A stretch of 35,832 nt of DNA, taken from NCBI GenBank assembly GCA_023135905.1, contig JAGLSE010000019.1, positions 1-35,832 of the forward strand. Reading direction: 5' to 3'. Below the pieces are notes generated by a model. It saw only the letters and a program-made list of their open reading frames with translations, was not told the origin of the DNA and ran no database searches. Of the stretch, positions 23,459-31,965 are shown in pieces (position 1 is the first letter of the stretch; each line of letters begins with the position of its first letter). The stretch is from Candidatus Omnitrophota bacterium. Its GTDB lineage: Bacteria > Omnitrophota > Gorgyraeia > Duberdicusellales > 4484-171. Made by a program: the position numbers and the translations under genes.

Positions 23459-23788
23459 GAATAGGAATAGGCCTAAAAGTAGGTTAGCTTTATAAAATAC
23501 AATTAAATTTTTAATATTATTTTGAATAGATGAGGACGAAATAGTAAAAATATAAAATTTTGCCTTTTGTTTTGCGATAATCTATTTTATTTGCAATGAG
23601 TTTAAAAATAAAGAACTTTAGACATAATTTTTATATATTCTAAGATATTTTGGGTGTTTAATAAATATGTTCTTAGATTTCTTAAAATCCTTGCCAATAT
23701 TCTGATGTTATGGTAAATTAAGCTTCTTAAGAAAAATATTAGTAAATTAAAATAAGAATATTGTTCAATTGATAAGAGGGGAATATTA
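23459..23788. other. AT-rich intergenic region, nothing recognised
   Basis: About 330 bases between glgP and the small ORF before purC. It is very AT-rich and I see no gene, clear terminator or fossil in it. It should contain the promoter of the purC-etf-smc group, but no box pair stands out. Confidence 0.5.
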
Positions 23789-24034
23789 ATGAAAGAGGCA
23801 ATTATTAATAAAGATTAATTGGGACTTTTAAAGTCTAAACAGGATAAAGAAAATTTTGAAAAATTATCTTGTTTAGTAAATAATGATTTAATGAATTTTT
23901 CAAGCGAATGGTTTCCTGGGAAGACTGGCCATGAGGGCGAAGAAATTTCTCCTTCACATAAAAATGCTAGGTATCCTTTAAGGTTAAAAAATTTAGAAAA
24001 CGTAGATGAGAATTTTATAGAGGAGGGTAATTAG
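23789..24034 (+). pseudogene. Small ORF interrupted by an in-frame TAA, upstream of purC
   Basis: ATG 23789 has a good ribosome site (AGAGGGG, 23775-23781) and reads MKEAIINKD before TAA at 23816-23818. The same frame then continues for 71 codons from TTG 23819 to TAG 24032-24034 (GLLKSKQDKENFEKL, then SSEWFPGKTGHEGEEISPSH). The purC GTG overlaps the TAG by one base. TTG itself has no ribosome site, so the second part is made only by re-initiation at TAATTG, or not at all. The product is not recognised; it is hydrophilic, without membrane segments or cysteine motifs. It may be a gene broken by one point mutation, or a leader peptide plus a small protein. A sequencing error is also possible. 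Confidence 0.45.
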
Positions 24035-24918
24035 TGGTTGTAGATAGTGCTTTGAATCAATTAAATATTTACAAAAAAGGCAAGGTAAGAGATGTCTATG
24101 ATTTGGGAGATAACCTTTTAATTGTAGCAACTGACAGAATATCTTGTTTTGATTATATTTTACCTACACCTATTCCTGAAAAAGGTAAAATATTAACCAG
24201 GATTTCATTGTTTTGGTTTGATCTTCTAAAGGGTGTGACAGAAAACCATTTTATATCTGCGGATTTGGATAGATTACCGGCAGTACTGCAAAATCCTCAA
24301 GATAAAGATATTCTTAAAGATAGGTTTATGATAACCAAAAAATGTAAAGTTGTTCCTTTTGAATGTGTGGTAAGAGGATATATTTCAGGTTCTGGTTGGA
24401 AAGAGTATAAAAATAATAGAAAAGTCTGCGGTATAGATTTACCGGCTGATTTAAAAGAATCGGACAAATTGGCAGAACCTATATTTACTCCCGCGACTAA
24501 GGCCGAAACAGGGCATGATGAAAATGTTAGTTTTGAATATATGAAACAATCCATTGGCGAAGAATTATCTAATCAGTTGAGGGATGTCAGTATTGCTATT
24601 TATAAAAAAGCTGATCAGTATGCTGATGAAAAAGGTGTTATTATTGCTGATACAAAATTTGAATTTGGAATTTTAGATAATAAAATAGTTTTAATTGATG
24701 AGGTTTTAACTCCGGATTCGTCTAGGTTTTGGCCGAAAAATAGTTATAAGCGAGGTAAACCACAATCAAGTTTTGATAAACAATTTGTTAGAGATTATTT
24801 AGAATTATCAGGATGGGATAAGAATTCTGCTGCGCCTATTTTACCTCAAGATATTGTTTTAAAAACACAAGATAAATATAGACAAGTTTATAAACAAATT
24901 ACTGGAATTGATTTTTAG
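24034..24918 (+). CDS. purC: Phosphoribosylaminoimidazole-succinocarboxamide (SAICAR) synthase
   Basis: A 294-residue purine biosynthesis enzyme that joins aspartate to CAIR using ATP. Recognised by YKKGKVRDVYDLGDNLLIVA, TDRISCFD, VVRGYISGSGWKEY, TPATKAETGHDEN, IADTKFEFG and LIDEVLTPDSSRFWP. It belongs to the longer form (about 290-300 residues). Start GTG 24034 shares its G with the stop of the small ORF; AGAGGAGGG just before it is a strong ribosome site. No other pur gene is in the window. The etfBA genes follow after 43 bases. Confidence 0.96.
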   Translation: MVVDSALNQLNIYKKGKVRDVYDLGDNLLIVATDRISCFDYILPTPIPEKGKILTRISLFWFDLLKGVTENHFISADLDRLPAVLQNPQDKDILKDRFMITKKCKVVPFECVVRGYISGSGWKEYKNNRKVCGIDLPADLKESDKLAEPIFTPATKAETGHDENVSFEYMKQSIGEELSNQLRDVSIAIYKKADQYADEKGVIIADTKFEFGILDNKIVLIDEVLTPDSSRFWPKNSYKRGKPQSSFDKQFVRDYLELSGWDKNSAAPILPQDIVLKTQDKYRQVYKQITGIDF

Positions 24919-24961
24919 TTGGAAACTGTTTTCTTTTTTAAAAATTTAAGAGGAGAAGGTT

Positions 24962-25753
24962 ATGAATATAATTGTATGTATAAAACAAGTTCCCGATACA
25001 ACTGATGTAAAAATAAATCCTGAAACGAATACGTTAATTAGAGAAGGAGTTGATTCTATAATAAATCCTTTTGATATGTATGCAATAGAGGAAGCTGTAA
25101 GATTAAAAGAACGTTTTGGGGGGACTACTACAGTATTAACAATGGGGCCGCCACAAGCACAAGATGTTTTAAGGGAAGCTATTTCTTTAGGTATAGATAA
25201 AGCTATCCATTTATCAGATAGAGTTTTTGCCGGGTCAGATACATGGGGTACGAGTTTGATTTTATCGAAAGCTATAGAAAAAATAAAAGATTATGATTTG
25301 ATAATTTGCGGAAAACAAGCATCTGATGGTGATACTGCACAGGTAGGTCCTGGTATTGCAACGCATCTGGATTTGCCGCAGGCAACTTATGTTAGGAAAA
25401 TAGATACAGTTCATTTAGATACAAAACCTAATGTTATTATTGTTGAAAGACTTTTAGAAGAAGGTTATGAAATTTTAGAATTGCAGCTGCCTGCGCTTAT
25501 TACTGTAGTGAAAGAGATTAATGAACCTCGGATGCCTTCGCTTCGAGGTAAAATGAAAGCAAGGGGAGCAGAAATAATTTCATGGAATAATAAGGATATA
25601 GATTTAGAGGAAGATAGAATTGGGTTGAATGGTTCGCCTACTCAAGTGATTAAAATTTTTACTCCGCCGCATAAGGAAGGAGGAAAAATTTTTAAAGGAG
25701 AACCAGAAGAAATAGTGAATGAACTGGTAAAAGAAATAAAGGATTTATTATGA
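24962..25753 (+). CDS. etfB: Electron transfer flavoprotein beta subunit
   Basis: A 263-residue EtfB. Visible family features: IVCIKQVPDTTDVKINPETN (start), NPFDMYAIEEAVRLKE, LTMGPPQAQDVLREA, GKQASDGDTAQVGPG and the signature INEPRMPSLRGKMKA. It binds a nucleotide or FAD and pairs with EtfA, encoded next with an ATGA overlap. AGGAGAAGG precedes the ATG. The partner EtfA carries ferredoxin clusters, the arrangement seen in several electron-bifurcating ETFs; no dehydrogenase partner is encoded nearby. Confidence 0.95.
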   Translation: MNIIVCIKQVPDTTDVKINPETNTLIREGVDSIINPFDMYAIEEAVRLKERFGGTTTVLTMGPPQAQDVLREAISLGIDKAIHLSDRVFAGSDTWGTSLILSKAIEKIKDYDLIICGKQASDGDTAQVGPGIATHLDLPQATYVRKIDTVHLDTKPNVIIVERLLEEGYEILELQLPALITVVKEINEPRMPSLRGKMKARGAEIISWNNKDIDLEEDRIGLNGSPTQVIKIFTPPHKEGGKIFKGEPEEIVNELVKEIKDLL

Positions 25754-26958
25754 GTGGTATAAGAATTGTATTAGAAAAATGTGTTGGTTGTGGTTTGTGT
25801 TTGAAGGTTTGTCCAGTTAATGCTTTAATCATTGATAAGAATAAGGCTGTTATTGATTATGATAAGTGTACTCTTTGCGGGAGTTGTGTGGATAGCTGTA
25901 AGTTTGAAGCAATCAAAATATTAAGAAAAACAATTACAGATAATGATCTTTCAAATTATAAAGGTGTATGGGTTTTTGCCGAACAAAGGGATGGGGAAAT
26001 TTCATCAGTAGTTTTTGAACTTTTAGCTAAAGCCAGAGAATTAGCGAAAGATCTGGATACTTATGTAGGTGCAGTTTTATTGGGAAAAGGTATAGCTGAT
26101 CGAGCTCAAAGTTTGATTCATCGGGGTGCAGATAAAGTATTTGTTGCTGATTCAGATAATTTAGAACATTATATTTCCGAAAATTATACAAAAGCTATTG
26201 TAAGTTTGGTGGATAAATATAAACCGGAAATTATTCTAGCAGGAGCAACTACTACAGGAAGAAGTTTGGTTTCACGAATAGCTGTAAATTTGTATGCCGG
26301 TTTGACTGCTGATTGTACAGGTTTGGATATAGATAAAGACAAGAAAATTTTGATACAAACTCGCCCTGCTTTTGGCGGTAATATTATGGCACAGATAGTT
26401 TCTCCAAATTTTAGGCCGCAAATGGCTACAGTTCGGCATAAAGTTATGCCGGAATCAGAAAATAATATTTCTAGAGTTGGTGAAATAATAAAAGAAAATT
26501 TTAATGAGAACGATTTAGACGGAAGAATAAAATTTTTAGATTTTATAAAAGAAGCAATCGCTACAGTCAATTTGTCTGAAGCAAATATTATTGTATCCGG
26601 TGGCAGAGGATTGCAGGAATTAAAGAATTTTAAACTGGTAGAAGATCTTGCGGAAGTATTGGGTGCGGCAGTAGGTTCATCAAGAGCTTGTGTTGATGCC
26701 GGATGGATTCCCTATTCTCATCAGGTAGGGCAAACAGGAAGAACTGTCTGTCCTAAAATATATATTGCTTGCGGGATATCAGGACAAATTCAGCATTTGG
26801 TGGGTATGCAGTCTTCAAAGACCATAATAGCTATAAATAAAGATCCTGATGCCCCAATATTTAAGGTAGCTAATTTTGGAATAGTGGGAGATTTATTTAA
26901 AATTATTCCTTTGTTGATTCAGAAATTGAAAGAAAAACCTAAATGTTTAGCTGTTTAG
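25750..26958 (+). CDS. etfA: Electron transfer flavoprotein alpha subunit with N-terminal ferredoxin domain
   Basis: A 402-residue EtfA preceded by a 2x[4Fe-4S] ferredoxin module in residues 1-60 (CVGCGLCLKVCP and CTLCGSCVDSC). The flavoprotein part starts at about 70; the FAD-binding C-terminus shows GSSRACVDAGWIPYSHQVGQ, TGRTVCPKIYIACGISGQIQ and INKDPDAPIFKVANFGIVGD. The ferredoxin fusion occurs in ETFs from anaerobes that couple to acyl-CoA or lactate dehydrogenases, some of them bifurcating (established for the family). Overlap with etfB is 4 bases. The partner oxidoreductase is missing from the window, so its electron donor and acceptor are unknown. Confidence 0.95.
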   Translation: MSGIRIVLEKCVGCGLCLKVCPVNALIIDKNKAVIDYDKCTLCGSCVDSCKFEAIKILRKTITDNDLSNYKGVWVFAEQRDGEISSVVFELLAKARELAKDLDTYVGAVLLGKGIADRAQSLIHRGADKVFVADSDNLEHYISENYTKAIVSLVDKYKPEIILAGATTTGRSLVSRIAVNLYAGLTADCTGLDIDKDKKILIQTRPAFGGNIMAQIVSPNFRPQMATVRHKVMPESENNISRVGEIIKENFNENDLDGRIKFLDFIKEAIATVNLSEANIIVSGGRGLQELKNFKLVEDLAEVLGAAVGSSRACVDAGWIPYSHQVGQTGRTVCPKIYIACGISGQIQHLVGMQSSKTIIAINKDPDAPIFKVANFGIVGDLFKIIPLLIQKLKEKPKCLAV

Positions 26959-26986
26959 CTAAATAATAGATTATTAAAAAGTTATT

Positions 26987-29900
26987 ATGTATTTAAAAGA
27001 ATTAGTCATATTTGGTTTTAAATCATTCCCCGAAAAAACTTCTCTTAAATTTGAATCAGGTATAACAGTAGTTGTTGGGCCAAACGGATGTGGTAAGTCT
27101 AATGTTTTTGATGCTATTAAATGGGCATTAGGAGAACAAAGTCCTAAGTCTTTAAGAGGCTCTAAGATGGAAGATATCATCTTTAACGGTACTGAACGTC
27201 ATTCTCCTTTAAATTATGCTGAAGTTACTTTAAATTTTTTTAATGAAGATAAGTATTTACCAATAGATTATAATGAAGTATCCATAACAAGGCGTCTGTA
27301 TCGTTCCGGCGAAAGTCAGTATTCACTGAATAAAAATATTGTAAGGCTGCGAGATCTTCAGGAATTGTTTATGGGAACAGGTGTAGGTGAGTCAACTTAT
27401 TCTTTTATTGAACAAGGTAAGATAGAGATATTTTTAAGTTATAAACCAGAGGATAAGCGAGCAATTTTTGATGAAGCTAGCGGCATAGTAAAGTATAAAG
27501 AAAGAAAAAAAGAAGCATTAAGAAGACTAAAAGAGACTGATGATAATTTGTTACGTTTAGAGGATATATTAACTGAAGTAAGGAGGCAAACTCGTTATTT
27601 AGAAAGACAGGTTTCAAAAGCTAAGAAATATAAAATAGTTTATTCAGAACTTATAGAGGTTGAACAAAAAATAGCTGGTTTGAAGGTTTTTGATTTAGAG
27701 AAAGATATTGGTAAATTATTGGAAGAATTAGATATTTTTAAAAATAACGAACAAGAAAAATCTAACCAATTAAATGAAGTTAATGAAAAATGGGAAAGCT
27801 TGAACAGTCAGCTAAAGGTTATAAGAGTTAGATTAGAAGAAGCGACCACTGCGATAGTATCTTTAAGCGCGCAAATTGAAAATTTTACAAGTCATATAGA
27901 AGTTAATAATCAGAGGATAAAAGAGTTAGAAGGGAGAAATGAAACTCTTAAGCAATCAAAAATTAATCTTAATCAGAGGCTTGATTTACAAGAAAAACGA
28001 AATCAAGAGGAAAAAGAAAGGATGTTAGTTATAGAAAAGAGTGTTTTGGAATTAGATGATAAGGTTAAAATTTTACAATCAGAAAAGGAAGCTCTTAAAA
28101 TTGAAATAGAAAGGGAAAAGAAAGAAACAGTCAACGATAAAATGAAAATAGTTGATTTAGAAGAGGAAAAAGCTCAGTGTCATAATACGTTGATAGAAAT
28201 ACAAGCTAAACTATCATCTTTAATCAATAGGAAAAAAAGATTAATAATAGATAATGCTAAATTAGATACACTTTTAACCGATAATAAAGAAAGTCTAACA
28301 GTATCTCAGGAAGATGTTTTAATTACTCAAGAGTCTTTGAGACTTCTGCAAGATAAGAAAATTAATTTAATAATAAAGGAAAAAGAAGTAAATGTTAGTA
28401 TAGAAAAGCTTAAAGGTGAACTTGTTGAAAAAGAAAAAGAATTGTTAGAATTAAAAGCTTCATATGAGTTTTTAAAAGATTTTAGTACTAAATTTGAAAC
28501 TTTTTCTAATACAACAAATATCACTGTTATTTTTAAAGAAGAACCTAAAAATATTAATAAAGTAGTGGCTTCATTAAAGGATGTAGTATTTAGTCAAGAC
28601 GGCTGCCAATATAAAGCCCAAATAGAAGCGAAAGTACTTTCTTTTGATGAAAAACAATTAGAAGAAAAGATAAGTGCAACCCAGAGAGAAATAAATGATC
28701 ACATAAGCCGGTTGCAGGATTTGGATAAAATAAAAACTCAGGTTATAGAAGAATTAGAATTTGAAAATACTAAAATAGATGATTTAAAAGAGCAATTACA
28801 AGAAAAATTACAAGAGAAAGATGTCCTTACTAGGGAGGTGGATAGATTAGAAGAGGAATTTGAATTATTGAATCAAGAGGTAAAGTCTACCTTAGAGGAC
28901 ATAGAGGTTTCGGAAGAAAGAAAACTTTTAATAGAACAGGAATTAGTTATTTGTGACACCCATTTAAATAATGCCAATAATGACTTTATAACCAGCCAGG
29001 ATATTGTGTCTAAAGACAGAGAGAAGGTGAACGAGATTGAAATTGATATTAATCGTAGTCAAGCTGAAAAAAATTCTCTTTATAAAGAAAAAGATGCTTT
29101 GAGCGCTAAAATTTTATTTTTTCAGGATGAAATGAATAATATTCGAAATAATTTAAGTCAAATTGATAAAGAAATAGAAGATAATAGTTTAAAAATAGGG
29201 ACATTTAATGAACAAATTCAAGGTTTTGAATTAAAGATTATTCAGTATAAAGAAGAAATTAATAACTATGCGCAGAAAAAACAAAAAGTAGAACAGTCAG
29301 AGTTGTTATTAAACGGAGAGATTGAAGATTCAAAAATACTTACCCATAAGTTAGATAAAGAAAATCAAGAGGTAAGAGCAGCTGCATATAGTAAAAAGAT
29401 GGAGATACAAAATTTAGAATATGAAAAAGAGAAAATTAAAAATTATCTTAAACAGGTTTATGAATTAGAATTTAATTCGGGAACAATGGGTGAGATAACA
29501 GAAGCTAAGGATAACCTGTTAGTATTGAAAGAAAAATTGCAAAAAAATGTTAAATCTTTAGGGGAAGTTAATTTAGTAGCCATTGAAGAGTTTCAAGAAT
29601 TAAAGAAACGGGAAGATTTTCTTGATGCGCAAAAACTGGATTTAGTCACATCAAAAGATAAATTAATGAAGGCTATATATAAAATAAATAAAACATCAAA
29701 AGAACTTTTTTTAGAAACATTTAGAAAGATAGAAGTAGAATTTAAGAAAAATTTTAAGTTTTTATTTAACGGAGGAAACGCACGGTTAATTCTTTTGGAT
29801 CCAAATAATATTTTAGAATCAGGAGTGGAAATAGAGGTCCAGCCGCCCGGAAAAAAATCTCAAAATATTTCTTTGCTTTCCGGTGGAGAAAAGGCTTTGA

Positions 29901-30199
29901 CTTCAATAGCTTTAATATTCGCTATTTTTCAAGTTAGACCATCACCCTTATGTGTTCTAGATGAAATAGATGCGCCTTTAGATGAAGCCAATGTCGATAG
30001 ATTTAATCATCTTTTGAAAAAGTTTTCAAGGGAATCTCAATTTATAGTTATTACCCACAATAAAAAAACAATGAGCAATGCAGATGTTTTGTATGGAGTA
30101 ACTATGCAGGAGAAAGGGATATCCAAAATGGTTTCGGTAAAATTTGCTTCAGAACAAGTTGATTCGGAACAGCTAGCTTCAGAACAAGTTCCTTCCTAG
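26987..30199 (+). CDS. smc: Chromosome segregation ATPase SMC
   Basis: A 1070-residue SMC protein, the condensin ATPase that organises the chromosome. N-terminal head: MYLKELVIFGFKSF, Walker A GPNGCGKSN (31-39), then ALGEQSPKSLRGSKMEDIIF. Long coiled coils follow (about 170-490 and 555-885). C-terminal head: ABC signature LLSGGEKALTSIALIF near 963, Walker B CVLDEIDAPLDEANV near 988, and the H-loop ITHNKKTM. The non-coiled hinge between the coils is only about 60 residues (near 492-552) against 120-150 in typical SMC, and the protein is about 100 residues short. The C-terminus has a small repeat tail (ASEQVDSEQLASEQVPS). No ribosome site is seen before ATG. Probably read through from etfA, 28 bases upstream. 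Confidence 0.95.
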   Translation: MYLKELVIFGFKSFPEKTSLKFESGITVVVGPNGCGKSNVFDAIKWALGEQSPKSLRGSKMEDIIFNGTERHSPLNYAEVTLNFFNEDKYLPIDYNEVSITRRLYRSGESQYSLNKNIVRLRDLQELFMGTGVGESTYSFIEQGKIEIFLSYKPEDKRAIFDEASGIVKYKERKKEALRRLKETDDNLLRLEDILTEVRRQTRYLERQVSKAKKYKIVYSELIEVEQKIAGLKVFDLEKDIGKLLEELDIFKNNEQEKSNQLNEVNEKWESLNSQLKVIRVRLEEATTAIVSLSAQIENFTSHIEVNNQRIKELEGRNETLKQSKINLNQRLDLQEKRNQEEKERMLVIEKSVLELDDKVKILQSEKEALKIEIEREKKETVNDKMKIVDLEEEKAQCHNTLIEIQAKLSSLINRKKRLIIDNAKLDTLLTDNKESLTVSQEDVLITQESLRLLQDKKINLIIKEKEVNVSIEKLKGELVEKEKELLELKASYEFLKDFSTKFETFSNTTNITVIFKEEPKNINKVVASLKDVVFSQDGCQYKAQIEAKVLSFDEKQLEEKISATQREINDHISRLQDLDKIKTQVIEELEFENTKIDDLKEQLQEKLQEKDVLTREVDRLEEEFELLNQEVKSTLEDIEVSEERKLLIEQELVICDTHLNNANNDFITSQDIVSKDREKVNEIEIDINRSQAEKNSLYKEKDALSAKILFFQDEMNNIRNNLSQIDKEIEDNSLKIGTFNEQIQGFELKIIQYKEEINNYAQKKQKVEQSELLLNGEIEDSKILTHKLDKENQEVRAAAYSKKMEIQNLEYEKEKIKNYLKQVYELEFNSGTMGEITEAKDNLLVLKEKLQKNVKSLGEVNLVAIEEFQELKKREDFLDAQKLDLVTSKDKLMKAIYKINKTSKELFLETFRKIEVEFKKNFKFLFNGGNARLILLDPNNILESGVEIEVQPPGKKSQNISLLSGGEKALTSIALIFAIFQVRPSPLCVLDEIDAPLDEANVDRFNHLLKKFSRESQFIVITHNKKTMSNADVLYGVTMQEKGISKMVSVKFASEQVDSEQLASEQVPS

Positions 30200-30310
30200 A
30201 GTAAAAAAATATTCAGATTTATAGATAACACAGAAAAGCAACCATGATATGTTTTATACATAAAAGAAATTTTCAATAATAAAAAGCTAATATTTTCAAT
30301 CTGTGTAATC

Positions 30311-30343
30311 AGGGATTGTTGCGTTTAGAAACAGTCCCTTTTT
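30311..30343 (+). terminator. Rho-independent terminator after smc
   Basis: AGGGATTGTT (30311-30320) pairs with AACAGTCCCT (30330-30339) with one T-G pair, followed directly by TTTTT (30339-30343). It is 110 bases after the smc stop and abuts the 3' end of the convergent GGDEF gene. Confidence 0.65.
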
Positions 30344-31496
30344 AGGTGAGAACTACTTGGTTTTTACCGTTTCGTTTAGCTTGATATAAGGATTTATCAG
30401 CTTGATTAATAATTGTTAGTTTATTTAATCCATCTTCAGGATAAGAAGAAATACCTATGCTTACGGTAAAATTATAGGATATTATTTCTTTTTGTTCAAT
30501 TGATTTACGAATCCTTTCTCCGAGTAAATTAGCATCCTGTTTATTGTTATTAGGCAGTATTAAAGAGAACTCTTCACCGCCATAACGGCATAAAATATCT
30601 ATTTTACGGCAATTTTCTTTAATTATTGCGCTTAATTCTTTTAAGGCATTGTCTCCTTGAATGTGGCCATAAGCATCGTTAAATTTTTTAAAATCATCAA
30701 CATCTATCATCATTACTGAAAGGGGTAACTTTATAGAATTAGCTTTTATTAATTCTTCATCTAATTTATATTGAAAATAGCCATAATTCCATAGGGAAGT
30801 TAATGAATCAGTATGAGCTTTAGTGAGAGTGCTTTCAAAAGATTGAGAGTTTTCTATCGCCCCGGAAGCTTGTTCAATAAACATATTAAAAATTTTGATA
30901 TCATCGGGCTCAATAGGTTTTTTAGTGACACAATTATCGACTATTATTATACCTTTTGCTTGGTTTTTTATCCATAAAGAGCAAATAAGAAATTCTTCTA
31001 GATTTAATTTTTGAATTAAAGGATCATCTTGAAATTCACTGCTGCTTAATTTTTTAAAATGGAAGGTATTGTTTGTTTGAAGCGAATCAAATAATATTTT
31101 GTTTTCAGAACAATATTCAAAAGTAAGAGATCTTATAAATTCAATAAACAGGTAAGCCATGTTTTTGGAAGTTTTAATGAAGTTATAATTATCAATAAGA
31201 TCGTATAAATTTTTTTTATCTTTTTCTATGCTATGCCATATAGCTCCGGATTCCTTGCTGTCCATGGGACCTATGCCCATAAATCCTTGAACATTTTTTT
31301 TATCATTATCTAAGAATAATAGAACAGCTCGATTGAATCCCAGGCCTGCATGAGCAGTAATGCCAGTCAAAATAATATAGGTTATTTCATCAAGCCGAAG
31401 AGTTGTTCTCATGGCCTTGTTTAATTCATAGAAAATGTATAACTGTGAGCGAACTTTATCTAATTCTTTTTGTAACCTTTGAATTATATCATTCAT
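30342..31496 (-). CDS. GAF-GGDEF diguanylate cyclase
   Basis: A 384-residue signalling enzyme that should make cyclic di-GMP from two GTP. Residues about 10-25 form a short coiled coil, about 30-215 a GAF-like sensor (LRLDEITYIILTGITAHAGL, later IKNQAKGIIIVDN), and about 225-384 a GGDEF domain (TDSLTSLWNYGYF, MMIDVDDFKKFNDAYGH). The active-site loop is GGEEF (306-310), a functional variant, and an intact product-inhibition I-site RxxD (RKID, 297-300) lies at the standard distance. No membrane segment, so it senses something in the cytoplasm. Its promoter lies so close to the ATG that the mRNA may be leaderless. No c-di-GMP receptor is encoded in the window, though type IV pili (pilM at 34-35 kb) are a common target. 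Confidence 0.93.
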   Translation of the reverse strand: MNDIIQRLQKELDKVRSQLYIFYELNKAMRTTLRLDEITYIILTGITAHAGLGFNRAVLLFLDNDKKNVQGFMGIGPMDSKESGAIWHSIEKDKKNLYDLIDNYNFIKTSKNMAYLFIEFIRSLTFEYCSENKILFDSLQTNNTFHFKKLSSSEFQDDPLIQKLNLEEFLICSLWIKNQAKGIIIVDNCVTKKPIEPDDIKIFNMFIEQASGAIENSQSFESTLTKAHTDSLTSLWNYGYFQYKLDEELIKANSIKLPLSVMMIDVDDFKKFNDAYGHIQGDNALKELSAIIKENCRKIDILCRYGGEEFSLILPNNNKQDANLLGERIRKSIEQKEIISYNFTVSIGISSYPEDGLNKLTIINQADKSLYQAKRNGKNQVVLT

Positions 31497-31505
31497 ATAA
31501 AATAA

Positions 31506-31534
31506 TTAATAACATATTTGCTATAAAAAGTCAA
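31506..31534 (-). promoter_or_regulatory. Sigma-70-type promoter of the GGDEF gene
   Basis: On the minus strand: TTGACT (31534-31529), 17 bases, then TGtTATTAA with the -10 at 31511-31506. The start codon begins at 31496, so transcription would start within a few bases of the ATG. Confidence 0.6.
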
Positions 31535-31668
31535 TGGTATAAGGAAGTAAGGTTATTGAAAACAATTAACCCGGAAAATGCATTTGAAAAAAACCTTTAT
31601 ACGCAATGAATAATAAACGAAATGCTTATGTGAAAACTGCGATGTACAAAATAATACCTTTACATTTT

Positions 31669-31768
31669 GCTAAGGTAACTTTGTCTTTTTACCCTAACGG
31701 GCTTTCCCCTGAAAATTTTGGAGTCGACCCTCCGGGCAAATAATGCTAACTGAATTGTTTGGGTTAAG
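31669..31768 (+). ncRNA. Structured two-copy element, copy B (candidate RNA)
   Basis: Aligns over its full length with 7701-7811, differing by an 11-base deletion in the variable hairpin and scattered substitutions. The hairpin CAAATAA (31737-31743) with TTGTTTG (31755-31761) encloses the same GCTAACTG loop. GGAG/CTCC (31720-31733) encloses TCGACC; in copy A the same positions give G-T instead of G-C pairs. It ends 198 bases before the protease gene, and the likely promoter of that gene lies after it, so here it may be a free-standing RNA or a DNA repeat rather than a leader. Confidence 0.5.
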
Positions 31769-31922
31769 GCTAAAGATGACAACTGGTGTTTATAATTAAA
31801 TTGGGGAAATTTAATATTATTGATAGAAAATATGTTTAATTATTTTAGCATAATGATGGACTTTTAAGAGTTGTTAAGCCCATGTATCAAAGCTAAAATA
31901 TATAGTTTATCTATCTAATATA

Positions 31923-31931
31923 TGATATTAT
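31923..31931 (+). promoter_or_regulatory. Possible extended -10 box for the protease gene
   Basis: TGaTATTAT, 34 bases before ATG 31966; no clear -35 box. Confidence 0.35.
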
Positions 31932-31965
31932 AAGTAAGTTAAATAGAAAATATTGTAATAAATAT

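Larger units (their letters stand above)
31497..31965. other. Divergent intergenic region holding structured element copy B
   Basis: About 470 bases between the GGDEF gene and the protease gene. It contains the GGDEF promoter (31506-31534), the structured element (31669-31768) and a possible extended -10 for the protease gene (31923-31931). No gene is credible here. Confidence 0.6.

Noticed and set aside
23530-23545. gatgaggacgaaat resembles the catalytic core of a hammerhead ribozyme
   Set aside because: There is no stem II between GATGAG and GAAA, and no flanking stems I and III can be drawn.
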